DNA of 64,000 nt from Oligoflexus sp. (GTDB taxonomy: Bacteria > Bdellovibrionota_B > Oligoflexia > Oligoflexales > Oligoflexaceae), in the NCBI RefSeq assembly GCF_035712445.1, contig NZ_DASTAT010000097.1, positions 1 through 64,000 of the forward strand. Reading direction: 5' to 3'. The position numbers and the translations under genes were made by a program. Numbering within the stretch: the stretch's first letter is position 1; every line of letters starts with the position of its first letter. Positions 43,508-53,062 of this stretch are shown piece by piece. The notes beneath the pieces were generated by a model. That model saw only the letters and a list, made by a program, of their open reading frames with translations, ran no database searches and had not been told where the DNA came from.

Positions 43508-44548
43508 TCATTCCCATTCGAACGTGGAAAGACGCGTGGTATCGACATTTTCATAAAGACTGCCCTTAATAAGCGTCCAGCTCAGATCATCCTGCGATCC
43601 TTCAATATAAAATGCATCAGGAGAACCTTCCGAACCATTGGTGTCCTTGCTGTCCCCTCCATCAAGGCGAATTCCCTGCAGGGCTATGGGATAGTCCTTG
43701 AGGTCGATTTTTAACCATTGTGGAGTGCCTATGGCATTATACTGCCCGGTGGTCTCATAGGTTCGAAAAGCTGTTTCCCAAATATTTCCCTGCGGTCCCC
43801 GCTGAAATGCGAAGTAAGGGAAGCTGCTTCGATCGCTGGCATAGCTGCTGGCCGAGACAAGAGCCTCATAAGGACCCAGACGTCCGGAATATTCGCTGAA
43901 CACGCCCGCACGCCATTGATTTTCCCATTTCAATTCCAGGTGCTCGATATCCAGTTCCTGGGTATCCATCCAGGGTTGCCTCAATGAGGGAAAGCTGATG
44001 CGGATATAGCGATATCGAGGGGCCGAGGAAATATCGGTCAACCGATCCCGCGTCTCATCGAGAGTCACCATGCTCACCTGGTCGTTAAGGCGAAGATCCA
44101 ACTTGAACTTTGTGCGCATGGCTAGATTCAGAAGCGCTTCCCGAGGTTTACCCGAAAAACGATAGACGACATGCTGAGGATTCTCCTGGGGCAGCTCCGT
44201 GATGGTGACGAGAGTGCCAGGAGTTGCGTCCTCCGGCAGGACGAAGCGAAAGTTCCAGGAACTGGCCAGGGCCGGGAGATTGGCTTTGCCTTGACCGTCC
44301 TGGGCCACACAGGAACTATAAACGTCCATGCCTTCGTCAGTGAAGCCAAGCCGGCATCCAAACGTCAGATATCCAGGTACACCGCCTGAGCTATCTGAAG
44401 GGCGATCACTGGCTTTGAGGGCGTCAGCCGCAGCGGAACTCTTGGCTTTATCCGATGTCATGAAGCCATTCAGCCCGCTCTTGCAAGACAGGAAAAATGC
44501 AGACGAAATCAAAATTTTCAACAGCAAGCCGCGCATGTTCTCAGACAT
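43508..44548 (-). CDS. Putative lipoprotein with C-terminal discoidin (F5/8 type C)-like domain
   Basis: A 346-residue exported protein, probably a lipoprotein (FFLSC, Cys22; the lipobox is imperfect). The C-terminal ~130 residues read like an F5/8 type C carbohydrate- or lipid-binding domain: SFPYFAFQ, TPQWLKIDLKDYPIALQGIRL, DAFYIEGSQDDLSWTLI. The middle domain is unfamiliar. It starts at ATG 44548 after AAGGGATCC. Likely a surface binding protein; ligand unknown. Confidence 0.75.
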   Translation of the reverse strand: MSENMRGLLLKILISSAFFLSCKSGLNGFMTSDKAKSSAAADALKASDRPSDSSGGVPGYLTFGCRLGFTDEGMDVYSSCVAQDGQGKANLPALASSWNFRFVLPEDATPGTLVTITELPQENPQHVVYRFSGKPREALLNLAMRTKFKLDLRLNDQVSMVTLDETRDRLTDISSAPRYRYIRISFPSLRQPWMDTQELDIEHLELKWENQWRAGVFSEYSGRLGPYEALVSASSYASDRSSFPYFAFQRGPQGNIWETAFRTYETTGQYNAIGTPQWLKIDLKDYPIALQGIRLDGGDSKDTNGSEGSPDAFYIEGSQDDLSWTLIKGSLYENVDTTRLSTFEWE

Positions 44549-44654
44549 AAAGGATCCCTTTTATCCGGCCCAAACTGGACGACGAAACTCTCGCTTTAAA
44601 AAACTGAAATGCAAGGAATATGCCGGAAAACTGTATCATCTCTAGATTTTTATT

Positions 44655-44660
44655 GTATAA
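44655..44660 (+). promoter_or_regulatory. Consensus -10 element TATAAT
   Basis: TATAAT matches the sigma70 -10 consensus; no good -35 is present. Transcription would begin near 44667, only a few bases before ATG 44671, so the TTG start at 44701 with a real SD is favoured for the next gene. Confidence 0.4.
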
Positions 44661-44700
44661 TCAGCTCACTATGAGATCCCGAACCAGAGGAGTCTACGCC

Positions 44701-45855
44701 TTGAGTCGCTCGCTTTGGACTTTTCCTGAAGTGACCGAGATAAAAAAGCTCATCAAAGCCGAGCTTGATCGCAAGCTGCAGGAGGTTGGGGTCGCCAGCA
44801 AGCTGGAGTTCATTCTCTTACGAATCAACCAGCTCAGCGCCAGCGAAACACCCACAGATGGAATCAGACTCTTTGTTTATGCCATGAGCGCTCTGGCTCA
44901 TCATGAGCGGCATGGAGGCCTGCAATCGAGTCAGGTCAAGGATCTCATGCAGGTTGCCGAGGCCACTCTTAAAGTATTCCAAGTCACTCCCCAAAAGTCG
45001 AAGCTCGCCTTTCTCTATGGAGAGCTGGCTATGATCTCCAGCCAGATCCATCTGAAAGACGGCCAATTCTGGAAGGCGACTTGGGAGCAGTATGTGTCGA
45101 TCCAACTCTCGGGCAATCAACCGCCGGGTGGAAAGCAATTCGTCGACCTGCTCTTTGGAATCAAATATCTGCGGCTTGGTCATGGTGAAAGAGCGCTGGG
45201 GTATTTTCATGCCGCCGAAAGCAGTGAGACATCGGCAGACGTTTGGATGCTGGCCCGCATCAATCGGATTCGATCCCTGCGATTGACCGGCAGATTCGCC
45301 GAGGCTCTCTCCCTCAATCAGGAAACGTCGGGATTGCCCATCGACCCCAACCTTCAGTTGGAACTCGATTGGGAACGATGCTGCTGCGAGGTGCATCAGA
45401 CTCAGAATCTGGATGAACTGTTCAAGTTGGTGCAGAAAGGATCGACCCATTATCGCGCGAGCTACGTTCTCGAATTCTTCCTGTGGGCGCTTGCGGCACC
45501 GACTTTTCAGTGGCTCAAGAAGCTTCCTAAAATTCGTACGCTCCTTCGTGATGACAGCCTTGAACTGAAAGAGCAGGGCTTTTACTATCCCATCGTCAGA
45601 GACCTTGAACGTTCCTATGACGAAAAAGTTTTGCTCCTCACCCGACTGCAGCTGTTGGGAGGAATCCTGGAAAAGCTGAATCAGTGTCACAGTGTGGATA
45701 AGCAGATTCTTATTCTGGGAGCCGTCAGTCGCTGGCTGCATCGAAACAAAATCAAAGAGCTCTCTGGAGTCATCCTGCTTGAGTATGTCTCGCTCTGCAC
45801 CAAAGTGAGTCAGGGTCGGTCGAGCGACCTGCTTGGTCTGATGAGGGACTGCTAG
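44701..45855 (+). CDS. Helical protein of unknown function
   Basis: A soluble protein of about 384 residues with no signal peptide. It is almost all helix with TPR-like periodicity (LLFGIKYLRLGHGERALGYFHAAES, LARINRIRSLRLTGRFAEALSLNQ). No catalytic motif is visible. TTG 44701 has AGAGGAG 8 bp upstream; ATG 44671 is in frame but lacks an SD and lies right at the predicted transcript start. Confidence 0.65.
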   Translation: MSRSLWTFPEVTEIKKLIKAELDRKLQEVGVASKLEFILLRINQLSASETPTDGIRLFVYAMSALAHHERHGGLQSSQVKDLMQVAEATLKVFQVTPQKSKLAFLYGELAMISSQIHLKDGQFWKATWEQYVSIQLSGNQPPGGKQFVDLLFGIKYLRLGHGERALGYFHAAESSETSADVWMLARINRIRSLRLTGRFAEALSLNQETSGLPIDPNLQLELDWERCCCEVHQTQNLDELFKLVQKGSTHYRASYVLEFFLWALAAPTFQWLKKLPKIRTLLRDDSLELKEQGFYYPIVRDLERSYDEKVLLLTRLQLLGGILEKLNQCHSVDKQILILGAVSRWLHRNKIKELSGVILLEYVSLCTKVSQGRSSDLLGLMRDC

Positions 45856-46000
45856 ACAGACTGCGCAGCTCATGATCCTATCCATTTAAGATTCATGCTC
45901 AAAAGAGGGCTATCAAGACTTTGGCTTCGAAACGGAGCAAAAAAATCGCTATTTCAACTGCAACCAATCAAAAACATTGAAAAACCATATAAACATCCAA

Positions 46001-46036
46001 AGAAAAGGCCCTCTTAAGGGGATCCTTAAGAGGGCC
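46001..46036 (-). terminator. Intrinsic terminator after the cytochrome-c-like lipoprotein gene
   Basis: Perfect 12-bp arms GGCCCTCTTAAG (46007-46018) and CTTAAGAGGGCC (46025-46036) with a 6-nt loop. On the minus strand it is followed by TTTTCT. It lies 27 bp past the stop of the gene at 46064. Confidence 0.9.
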
Positions 46037-46063
46037 AAGACGGGGGAGAGGGAAAGACCCGGC

Positions 46064-46960
46064 TTATTTCTGCTCAGAAGGCAGCAGATTTGGATCCAGA
46101 CTACGAAGATAGGGAACGATTCCAGCCTTGGCCGCAGCCGTGGCGAACGTCATCTTATGGGGGCTTTTCGTCTGATAATTATCATCCGAATTCACGCCGG
46201 TTTCGATCGTCGATAACAAGACGGCATCTGTGTACTGAGCCATATAATAAGGTGAGTGATCAATGCCGGTTGCTGACCTATGGCAGGTCGCGCAGGCCGC
46301 CGAAGGCGTCGCTCCAGCGACCGCAGTTTCATAGCGTTGCTTGCCCGCAGTGACCTGGGCTGCAGTATAGGCGGTAACTTGAATGGCCAAGGGTATTTCC
46401 GTGCTGCCCCAGCTTGCTTTGGCCATGCCGCTTCCCGCTTTCAATGTCGTGAGCTCGAAGACTCGTCCTTCGTCGTATTCCTCGGAAAGCTTTGTTGAAA
46501 CCAGAGTCGCATCCGCAGTGAATTTGATTTTGGCCGCTTCCACGGCAGCTGCTGCGAGATATTCAGGACTATCGTAAACGGCATTGGCCTGCTCTTCCGT
46601 GACCTTAATAGTGGGCGGAAGATCGCCGAATACAGCAATATCAATAAGAATTTTATAGGAGTTGGTGCCGTCGTAGCCACTAAAGACTTTGTTGTTTTGG
46701 TTGTTGGCGATTTCCGCCGTCCAGGTTAATTTGCTCACCAATTCCGGAACTGAGTAAGTTGGATTGGAAGCGTCCTGTTTCGCTTGATCAGCCTCCTTTT
46801 GATCGGAAGACTTGGTCTCAGACGCGGAATCTTTCTCTGCACTTGCCGTTTCCCCATGCTCGGGTTTGCTATCGGTTTGCTTGCCCTGAGAGCAGGCTCC
46901 TATCAAAGCGATAGAAGCGAAAAGAATGTGACATCGAATAACCTGCTGCGACATGACCAT
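46064..46960 (-). CDS. Lipoprotein with a c-type heme motif
   Basis: A 298-residue lipoprotein (lipobox LIGAC, Cys23) with a low-complexity charged linker (SAEKDSASETKSSDQKEADQ) and a C-terminal domain containing a single CATCH heme motif (Cys223, Cys226, His227). The C-terminal region (TFATAAAKAGIVPYLRSLDP) is compatible with a small cytochrome c; a distal Met ligand may be in HKMTF. It could carry electrons at the outer face of a membrane. ATG 46960 follows AGAGG. The gap to 47169 shows nothing clear. Confidence 0.8.
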   Translation of the reverse strand: MVMSQQVIRCHILFASIALIGACSQGKQTDSKPEHGETASAEKDSASETKSSDQKEADQAKQDASNPTYSVPELVSKLTWTAEIANNQNNKVFSGYDGTNSYKILIDIAVFGDLPPTIKVTEEQANAVYDSPEYLAAAAVEAAKIKFTADATLVSTKLSEEYDEGRVFELTTLKAGSGMAKASWGSTEIPLAIQVTAYTAAQVTAGKQRYETAVAGATPSAACATCHRSATGIDHSPYYMAQYTDAVLLSTIETGVNSDDNYQTKSPHKMTFATAAAKAGIVPYLRSLDPNLLPSEQK

Positions 46961-47168
46961 GGGATACCTCTTGCGAAACGTGAGGCCCTATTGCCTGATA
47001 GGTGATCTGGCTCAAGGTGCTCTGTGTTTGTTGGAAGGCTTCAATGCACATTCCCTGCCAAGGAGAAAACTGCCCCTGCACGGGACAGCCATGGGCAGCA
47101 GCCATTTCAGTCTGAATGCCGCGGCCGTCATCACTCGTCAATGCAGTGGGGAAATTTGAAATTGTTCG

Positions 47169-48779
47169 TCAGGACGCTGCTATTCGATAGCGACCCAGAA
47201 TCCAGCGATGGATCCGCTTCGGGCAGGGACGGGTATATGTTTCACTGGAAAATGCCACAGTGGTTTTGAGGCCATCCCCATAGCAATCGAGAACCTCGGT
47301 GAGTTCAATCAGCTCAGCACCGGGAATTCTTTGCGGCACGAAGTTATCCATCAAAAGATAGAATTCGCCAGCCTTTTTAAGTTCCTCCCACCGCCACGGA
47401 TTCATGCCTTCGCGGCGAATCAATTCGGAGGTGCGAGCGATGCCGGGCCACTGTTGAACTTTCAACGAGGGCGCGTAGAAGGCCAGCTGGCTGACGTTTT
47501 GATAGGTGTCCACAAGGACGGGAGCGGGTAGGGTTTGGAGATAGGCGCTTAATTCCTTATAGCCATGTGTTTCTTTGAGTATGCGATCCTTATGCGGTTT
47601 GGTGCCGGGCAAGGGATGATGGTTATGGAGCGTGAGAAGAAGCGTGATCAGAAGGTTGAGAGAGGCGCCTACGATCAAGGCTTTATCTGAGAAACGGTAG
47701 TATTGGGTCAGGACGATGGCGGCTCCGATCAGATACATCGCCGGCCAGTTGGCTTCAATGAATTGAAAGGGGCTGAGCAAGGCGAAGAGGCCCACGGGAA
47801 CCAGAGCGGCTGCCCAGGCCAAGGCTTTGAGTTCGGGCTTGGGCCAACTGGGGGTTGCGCGACGGCGTTTGAAGATCGCCATTCCCAGGGGGACGAGCAG
47901 AAGACCCCAAAGTCCGATCTGGCCTCCGATATAGCCTGTGAAATTGTTCAACCGCTTTTGCCAGGGTGGGACGGGTGGTTTCGGCTTCTTGACTTCGTCG
48001 TCGGGCAGTTTGAAATAGTTGGCGAGGCGATTCTCAACGCCATCTTTAGGAGCTTCCATCGCAGGCGGTAAATCGGTGCCCTTCTCCATATCGACTGTAT
48101 AGACACTCATGAGACCACGGCCGAATTGAAAACGCAGCGTGATCCAGTCATGATTATTCAGCCAGAGAAGATGTGGCAGCATCCCGATCAGGCACATCAG
48201 TCCCCCGAGGTAAGGCCATGGACGTTTCAGATGCTGAGGCCGGGCCAAAAGCCCGATCAGGAAAACAGGACCAATCAAGGCCATCGTGTATTTGCCCATA
48301 AAGCCCAGACCTGTGAATAGACCTGCACTGAGCCAGCGTTTGGGATTGTCATCCAGGGCGGCAGCCGCTTCATGCAAGGCAAGGATCCAGCAGAAAATCA
48401 TGGGAATATCAGGCGTTGTTATATAACCCTGAATCACAGCCGCCGCGCTGCAGCTGGCGAGAACCAGGCCCTGAACAAGACGGGAACCTTCCAGACCCAT
48501 GCGGCGGAACAAGCTGATGAGCACCGGCAAAGAGAGAAGGCTTAACAGGAAAGTCCCGAGCCGTGACATCACCGCAGACCCTGGAATGAGCTGTCCCGCA
48601 GCAGAAAGAAAGGCTACAAGCGGGGGATGATCGAAGTATCCGCCATCCAGAAAGCGGCTCCAAAGAAAATAATAGGCTTCATCCTGAGCTGGCGGCAACC
48701 AGATGGCATTGATCAAACGGGTCAGTGCGAGGGCCACGAATAGAGTAATAAAAGCCTTGCGAGGCAACGCTGCGGACAA
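47169..48779 (-). CDS. GT39/ArnT-type membrane glycosyltransferase
   Basis: A 536-residue polytopic inner-membrane protein with about ten or more helices. The first periplasmic loop has the acid pair PPAQDEAYYFLW and GYFDHPPLVAFL, the landmark of lipid-phosphosugar-dependent GT-C enzymes such as ArnT and bacterial PMTs. The C-terminal periplasmic domain is beta-rich with several aromatics. It starts at TTG 48779 after AAGGAAGGAA, 15 bp downstream of recD2. The sugar and acceptor are unknown; a lipid A or glycoprotein role is likely. Confidence 0.85.
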   Translation of the reverse strand: MSAALPRKAFITLFVALALTRLINAIWLPPAQDEAYYFLWSRFLDGGYFDHPPLVAFLSAAGQLIPGSAVMSRLGTFLLSLLSLPVLISLFRRMGLEGSRLVQGLVLASCSAAAVIQGYITTPDIPMIFCWILALHEAAAALDDNPKRWLSAGLFTGLGFMGKYTMALIGPVFLIGLLARPQHLKRPWPYLGGLMCLIGMLPHLLWLNNHDWITLRFQFGRGLMSVYTVDMEKGTDLPPAMEAPKDGVENRLANYFKLPDDEVKKPKPPVPPWQKRLNNFTGYIGGQIGLWGLLLVPLGMAIFKRRRATPSWPKPELKALAWAAALVPVGLFALLSPFQFIEANWPAMYLIGAAIVLTQYYRFSDKALIVGASLNLLITLLLTLHNHHPLPGTKPHKDRILKETHGYKELSAYLQTLPAPVLVDTYQNVSQLAFYAPSLKVQQWPGIARTSELIRREGMNPWRWEELKKAGEFYLLMDNFVPQRIPGAELIELTEVLDCYGDGLKTTVAFSSETYTRPCPKRIHRWILGRYRIAAS

Positions 48780-48794
48780 AATAATTTCCTTCCT

Positions 48795-51038
48795 TCACAC
48801 CGGGGGGAGGCGGCGGATGAGCCGGTGAATGAGCTGGGTTTGACGCTTTAAACTGGTCTGCGTGCGAACGGCTTGAGTCAATGCCCCGGACGTGCCGACC
48901 AGAATCGCCAGACGCCGTGCCCTGGTCAGCGCGGTATAAATCAGGTTGCGCTGCAGCATGATGTAGTGCTGCATGCTGACCGGAATGATCACCACGGGAA
49001 ATTCGCTGCCCTGCGATTTATGAATGGTGATGGCGTAGGCGAGTTTCAAATCATAGACCTGGTCTTTGGTATAGGTCACCCTGCGATCGCCGAAGTTCAC
49101 AAGGACCTGCCCACCATCAAAACCCGCGTGCTCGATAAAGCCAATATCACCGTTAAAGACGTTGAGTTCGTAGTTATTGACAGTTTGGATCACCTTGTCC
49201 CCGGGTCGGAAGCTCGTGGTCTCCGTCTCCAGTTTCTCGCCGAATTTCTGCACCGGGTTCAAAAGATTCTGCAGCTCTTCATTCAAAACGCTGGTCCCCA
49301 GAGGACCTTTGTTCATCGGCGTAAGGACCTGCACGTCGCGCATGATGTTATACGGCGTTTTCTCGGGCAGAGTTTTCGCCAGGAGTTCCTTGATCGCTTC
49401 CTTCACCGCTTCCGGGTCATTGATCGTAAGGAACTGACAGTCGCTCGGACCCTCGGGGAAAACAGGCGTTTCCCCACGGTTGATGGCATGGGCCATCTGA
49501 ACGATATGCGAGCCCGCGGCCTGGCGGAAAATCCGATTCAGTTTGGTATAGGGAACCACACCGGATTCAATCATATCGCGAAGGACGTTGCCCGGACCCA
49601 CCGAAGGCAGCTGATCCACGTCACCGATGAAGATGACCTGGGCATCATCCTTCACGGCCTTCATCAGCGAAGCGGCCAGGTGAATATCGAGCATCGAGGC
49701 TTCGTCGATAATAATAACCTGAGCTTCGAGAGGAGTGACCTCATCCCGCAGAAAGGTGTGCTCTGTCGCGGACCATTCCAGCAGGCGGTGGATGGTCTTC
49801 GCTCCGATCGCCGCCACTTCCGACAGACGCTGGGCCGCACGGCCTGTGGGAGCGGCCAGGGCCACTGATTTATTCATCTTGATCAAAAGACGAATGATGG
49901 CGTTGGCCGTGGTTGTTTTCCCGACACCCGGACCACCCGTCAGCACGAAGACCCGATTGCAGACGGCCTTGCGGACAGCATCCAGCTGCTCCTCGGAAAA
50001 GGAGGCGCCCGACATGCTCGAATAGCTTTGCAGCCAACGGTCGATGCGCTCCACCTGATCGCCCATATCCAGCCGATTGCGCAGAAGATCACTCAATTTT
50101 TCGGCAACGCGTGTTTCCGCCTGAAATGTTCGGGCCGAATAATAGATATCCAGCGTCGCCCCATCATCCAGGATGGATTCATCGAAGACGAGTCGGCCTT
50201 CATCAATCAAACCATCCAGCGCCACTTCCATCAGCTCTTCGATCCGCGGCTGCGGCAGGCGCAAAAGACGGCTGAGCCCCTCAGCGATTTGAAGACGATT
50301 CTGATAGCAATGCCCTTCCTCTTCCGCCTGCTCCAGTTGAAAGAGGATGGCCGCACTGATCCGCGGCGGGGCATCGGGTTCCAGGCCCATCTTCAACGCT
50401 ATTTCATCAGCCGACAGAAAACCGATGCCATCAATATCCCGCGCCAGGCGATAAGGATCTTCCTGAATGACCTTGCGCGTGTCATCGCCGTAACTTTGAA
50501 TGATGCGATTGATGAAATTCGGGCTGATGCCGAGTTCTGTCAAAAACATTTCCGTATCGCGGTGACGCTTCCTTTCATTCCATGATTCGATGATCTGCTT
50601 TTTCTTCTTGGTGCCGATGCTGTCCACTTCCATGAGCCGCTCGGGATCATGGTCAAGGACGTGGAGGGTCCGCAGCCCGAAATGATCGACGATGCGCTTG
50701 GCCGTGACCTCGCCGATGCCGCGAATCAGGCCCGATTTCAGATAGCGCAAAATCCCGGAAACCGAGGCTGGATGGCTCGATGTATAGCGGGAAACCTTGA
50801 ATTGACGGCCATATTTCTGATTTTCGACCCAGCTGCCCCACATCTGGTAGGATTCGCCCACGGAAATGCGGCCAAACTGGCCCGTGGCGGTGATCATGCG
50901 GTCATCACTCTCCACACGCAGACGAATCACGGACCAGCCGTTTTCCTGATTTTGATAAGAGATTTTCTGCAGTTCGCCCTGCAGAGACTCCCCGGATTCG
51001 TTCTCGATCACCCGTGCACCTTTTTTTGGAGGGACCAT
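48795..51038 (-). CDS. recD2: RecD2-type DNA helicase
   Basis: A 747-residue superfamily 1B 5'-3' helicase that works without RecBC. It has an N-terminal OB-like domain and HhH region (SGLIRGIGEVTAKRIVDHFG, VDSIGTKKKKQII), then motor domains with Walker A TGGPGVGKTTT, Walker B IIDEASM, GDVDQLPSVGPGNV, and the C-terminal AITIHKSQGSEFPVVI and ALTRAR. The long N-terminus separates it from RecD of RecBCD. ATG 51038 has AGGTCGA upstream; a GTG within the first 12 codons is possible. Confidence 0.94.
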   Translation of the reverse strand: MVPPKKGARVIENESGESLQGELQKISYQNQENGWSVIRLRVESDDRMITATGQFGRISVGESYQMWGSWVENQKYGRQFKVSRYTSSHPASVSGILRYLKSGLIRGIGEVTAKRIVDHFGLRTLHVLDHDPERLMEVDSIGTKKKKQIIESWNERKRHRDTEMFLTELGISPNFINRIIQSYGDDTRKVIQEDPYRLARDIDGIGFLSADEIALKMGLEPDAPPRISAAILFQLEQAEEEGHCYQNRLQIAEGLSRLLRLPQPRIEELMEVALDGLIDEGRLVFDESILDDGATLDIYYSARTFQAETRVAEKLSDLLRNRLDMGDQVERIDRWLQSYSSMSGASFSEEQLDAVRKAVCNRVFVLTGGPGVGKTTTANAIIRLLIKMNKSVALAAPTGRAAQRLSEVAAIGAKTIHRLLEWSATEHTFLRDEVTPLEAQVIIIDEASMLDIHLAASLMKAVKDDAQVIFIGDVDQLPSVGPGNVLRDMIESGVVPYTKLNRIFRQAAGSHIVQMAHAINRGETPVFPEGPSDCQFLTINDPEAVKEAIKELLAKTLPEKTPYNIMRDVQVLTPMNKGPLGTSVLNEELQNLLNPVQKFGEKLETETTSFRPGDKVIQTVNNYELNVFNGDIGFIEHAGFDGGQVLVNFGDRRVTYTKDQVYDLKLAYAITIHKSQGSEFPVVIIPVSMQHYIMLQRNLIYTALTRARRLAILVGTSGALTQAVRTQTSLKRQTQLIHRLIRRLPPV

Positions 51039-51278
51039 TCGACCTGGATGGCCATCTCAGATTTTTAAAAAAAATTCAGGAATTTCGCAAGTTGTGCCTC
51101 ATCAGGAGGCTTTTTTTCCGGGTTTTCAGGGCGGCAGCTTTGGGCCCTTCATCCCGTCGGCCCATCAGCCGATAATAAGGTTATGAGCGGAGAAAAGGAT
51201 TTCTTACCTCAAGGAAATCACGGCCTTTCCCCAAGGGGTAGGCAGTCCGCGTGCAACCCGTTCTTTGGAGCCCAGCCT

Positions 51279-51689
51279 ATGCAGTTTCGTTTCTCCTTCA
51301 AACACATGGAAACCTCCCAGGCACTGCAAAACTACGCAAAGGATAAAATTAAAGTCGAGGTGGAGAAATTCGTCACCAAACCCATTGAGGCCCATGTGAC
51401 GTTTTCCGTGGACCGCCACCAGCATCAGGTGCTTTGCACGCTGGCCGGTGGCGATGGATTTACCGTCAACGTCGAGCATTCCTGCGACGACATGTATGGT
51501 TCGGTGGATCACATGATTGATAAGATGGTCACCCAACTCCAACGCAAAAAAGAAAAACTGAAAGATCATAAGCATCATAAAGCGCCGATTCCTTTTGGTG
51601 TCGTTCCCGCGGAAGATGATATCGAAGCTGTCCCCATCGACGCTGCAGACATCGTGAAGTTTGAAAAAGTCGCCAAGCAGCGCCGCTAA
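51279..51689 (+). CDS. hpf: Ribosome hibernation-promoting factor (HPF/RaiA)
   Basis: A 136-residue ribosome-associated factor that inactivates ribosomes in stationary phase. N-terminal HPF fold: MQFRFSFKHMETSQALQNYA, EAHVTFSVDRHQHQV and DDMYGSVDHMIDKMVTQLQRKKEKLKDH. It is longer than short HPF (~95) but lacks the full C-terminal dimerisation domain of long HPF (~180); the tail is acidic. ATG 51279 has GGAG 9 bp upstream. A hairpin terminator follows. Confidence 0.92.
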   Translation: MQFRFSFKHMETSQALQNYAKDKIKVEVEKFVTKPIEAHVTFSVDRHQHQVLCTLAGGDGFTVNVEHSCDDMYGSVDHMIDKMVTQLQRKKEKLKDHKHHKAPIPFGVVPAEDDIEAVPIDAADIVKFEKVAKQRR

Positions 51690-51702
51690 GCTCATCACCA
51701 GG

Positions 51703-51726
51703 AGCCGCAGCCCACGCTGCGGCTTT
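51703..51726 (+). terminator. Hairpin terminator after hpf
   Basis: Arms AGCCGCAG (51703-51710) and CTGCGGCT (51717-51724), loop CCCACG, followed by only TT. GC-rich stem 14 bp past the stop; the U-run is short. Confidence 0.55.
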
Positions 51727-51828
51727 CATGAATAATATCCAGCCTCTGCCAAGCCTCCGTTGACCTTTGCCTCATCGAACGCTATCGAAAAGACAGCTGC
51801 TGCCATTCGTCGCGCCAAGGAGCTTCCC

Positions 51829-52452
51829 ATGAATCAGCCTCGGGTCCAGGGACTTTTTTTAAGCGGGGGTCAAAGCTCGCGCATGGGGACGGATAAGGCG
51901 CTTCTGGAATATGCCGCCGGATCGCCCGAGGTGCTGCGCTGGAAAGCCAGCTTCGATAGCCTCTCGCTGCCTTTTTATTGGAGCCAGCGGCCGGGACAGT
52001 ATCCGGATGGCTTCCTGCCCCAGATCATGCGTGTCATGGATCAGAATCCCGCTTCCGGGCCTTTGGGAGCCCTCCTATCCGCGCACCACCAGGACCCCGA
52101 TGCCGCATGGCTGGTGCTGGCCTGTGATTGGCCGCTTCTGGGAGCTTCTGATATTCAGCACCTTCTGAAGCAAAGACATCCCGAACGTGCGGCCACCACC
52201 TATCTTCATGAGGGCTTTCGGCAGCCTTTATTCAGCGTCTATGAGCCGGGCTTTTTACGGACGGCAGCCGAGGCCTGGGACAGGGGCCAACAGAGCCTCT
52301 ATCGGCTGCTGCACGCTTCTGATGCCTGGGAGGTCGCGGTTTTGGATGCTGGGAAATTTTTGAATGCGAATGATCCCGATCAGCGCGCGCAGGTGCTGAC
52401 ACAGATCAGGACGGGTCTGTCTCCACACCACTTTCGTCAAAGTGACCATTGA
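51829..52452 (+). CDS. mobA: Molybdenum cofactor guanylyltransferase-like protein
   Basis: Family members attach GMP to molybdopterin. A 207-residue nucleotidyltransferase with the signature LFLSGGQSSRMGTDKALLEY, then SGPLGALLSA and LVLACDWPLLG (metal Asp). ATG 51829 follows AAGGAGC; an in-frame upstream start at 51760 is less likely. No moa or moe genes are adjacent. Its last 47 bp overlap the convergent zinc-finger gene. Confidence 0.88.
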   Translation: MNQPRVQGLFLSGGQSSRMGTDKALLEYAAGSPEVLRWKASFDSLSLPFYWSQRPGQYPDGFLPQIMRVMDQNPASGPLGALLSAHHQDPDAAWLVLACDWPLLGASDIQHLLKQRHPERAATTYLHEGFRQPLFSVYEPGFLRTAAEAWDRGQQSLYRLLHASDAWEVAVLDAGKFLNANDPDQRAQVLTQIRTGLSPHHFRQSDH

Positions 52453-53062
52453 AGCAGGATTCCGTTTCCATCTTGGTGAAGAAAAGCTTCTTGCAGTAAC
52501 AGCACTGGTATTTGGCATCCATGCGGATCCATTGTTTGGGAAAGTCCGCCTTGGTCTTGCGCGGAGGCGGGGGAGGCGCGTCGTCGTCGGGCATCTCAAC
52601 TTCTGACACGCCTTCGTCCTGCGTTTCCACCGTCTCTTCCACTTCTTCTTTGGCTTTGGGAAGCGAAGTCTTGAGCGGTGCTGCCTTCAAGGCGACAAGA
52701 CGCAAGCGTGAGGGCCGATGGCTGGGCGCTTCGATGGGCAGATCATTCAAAAGCTGCTCATGAACGTGCAGCTGATTGCGATCGCCCTGACAGCGGCGCG
52801 CGCAGCTCAAAGCATCGGCTTCGTCCTTGTAATCACGGCAACAGAAATGACAGCGAAAGACCACGTGACGGCCGTTGAGTTTCCGCAGAACCACCGGATA
52901 AAGATTCTGCACATCATACCAGCAATGATTCAGACAGTTATTGGCTTCGACCTTGGATTTATATTCACTGCGGCAGATGCTGCAGATATAGGTATCATCG
53001 CGACAGATGACCTTTCTGATCACGGGAAGGATAATGCCTGAACTGGTAAGCTGACGTCCCAT
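52406..53062 (-). CDS. Triple zinc-finger protein with classical C2H2 spacing
   Basis: A 218-residue cytoplasmic protein. Three fingers share exactly C-x2-C-x12-C-x3-(C/H): Cys27/30/43/47, Cys71/74/87/91 and Cys187/190/203-His207. Around each the pattern is Y/F-x-C-x2-C-x3-[YF]. Fingers 1 and 2 are adjacent; a Pro- and Glu-rich linker (~105-175) separates finger 3. ATG 53062 follows GGGGGAA and lies inside a symmetrical leader. It overlaps mobA by 47 bp. The role (nucleic-acid binding, zinc sensing or protein contacts) is unknown. Confidence 0.8.
   Translation of the reverse strand: MGRQLTSSGIILPVIRKVICRDDTYICSICRSEYKSKVEANNCLNHCWYDVQNLYPVVLRKLNGRHVVFRCHFCCRDYKDEADALSCARRCQGDRNQLHVHEQLLNDLPIEAPSHRPSRLRLVALKAAPLKTSLPKAKEEVEETVETQDEGVSEVEMPDDDAPPPPPRKTKADFPKQWIRMDAKYQCCYCKKLFFTKMETESCFNGHFDESGVETDPS

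Noticed and set aside
45856..47168. tRNA or small RNA genes in the gaps around the cytochrome-like gene
   Set aside because: No cloverleaf or tRNA-like arms; the only clear structure is the terminator at 46001-46036.
48873..49868. 331-codon frame opposite recD2
   Set aside because: recD2 motifs run without interruption on the minus strand.
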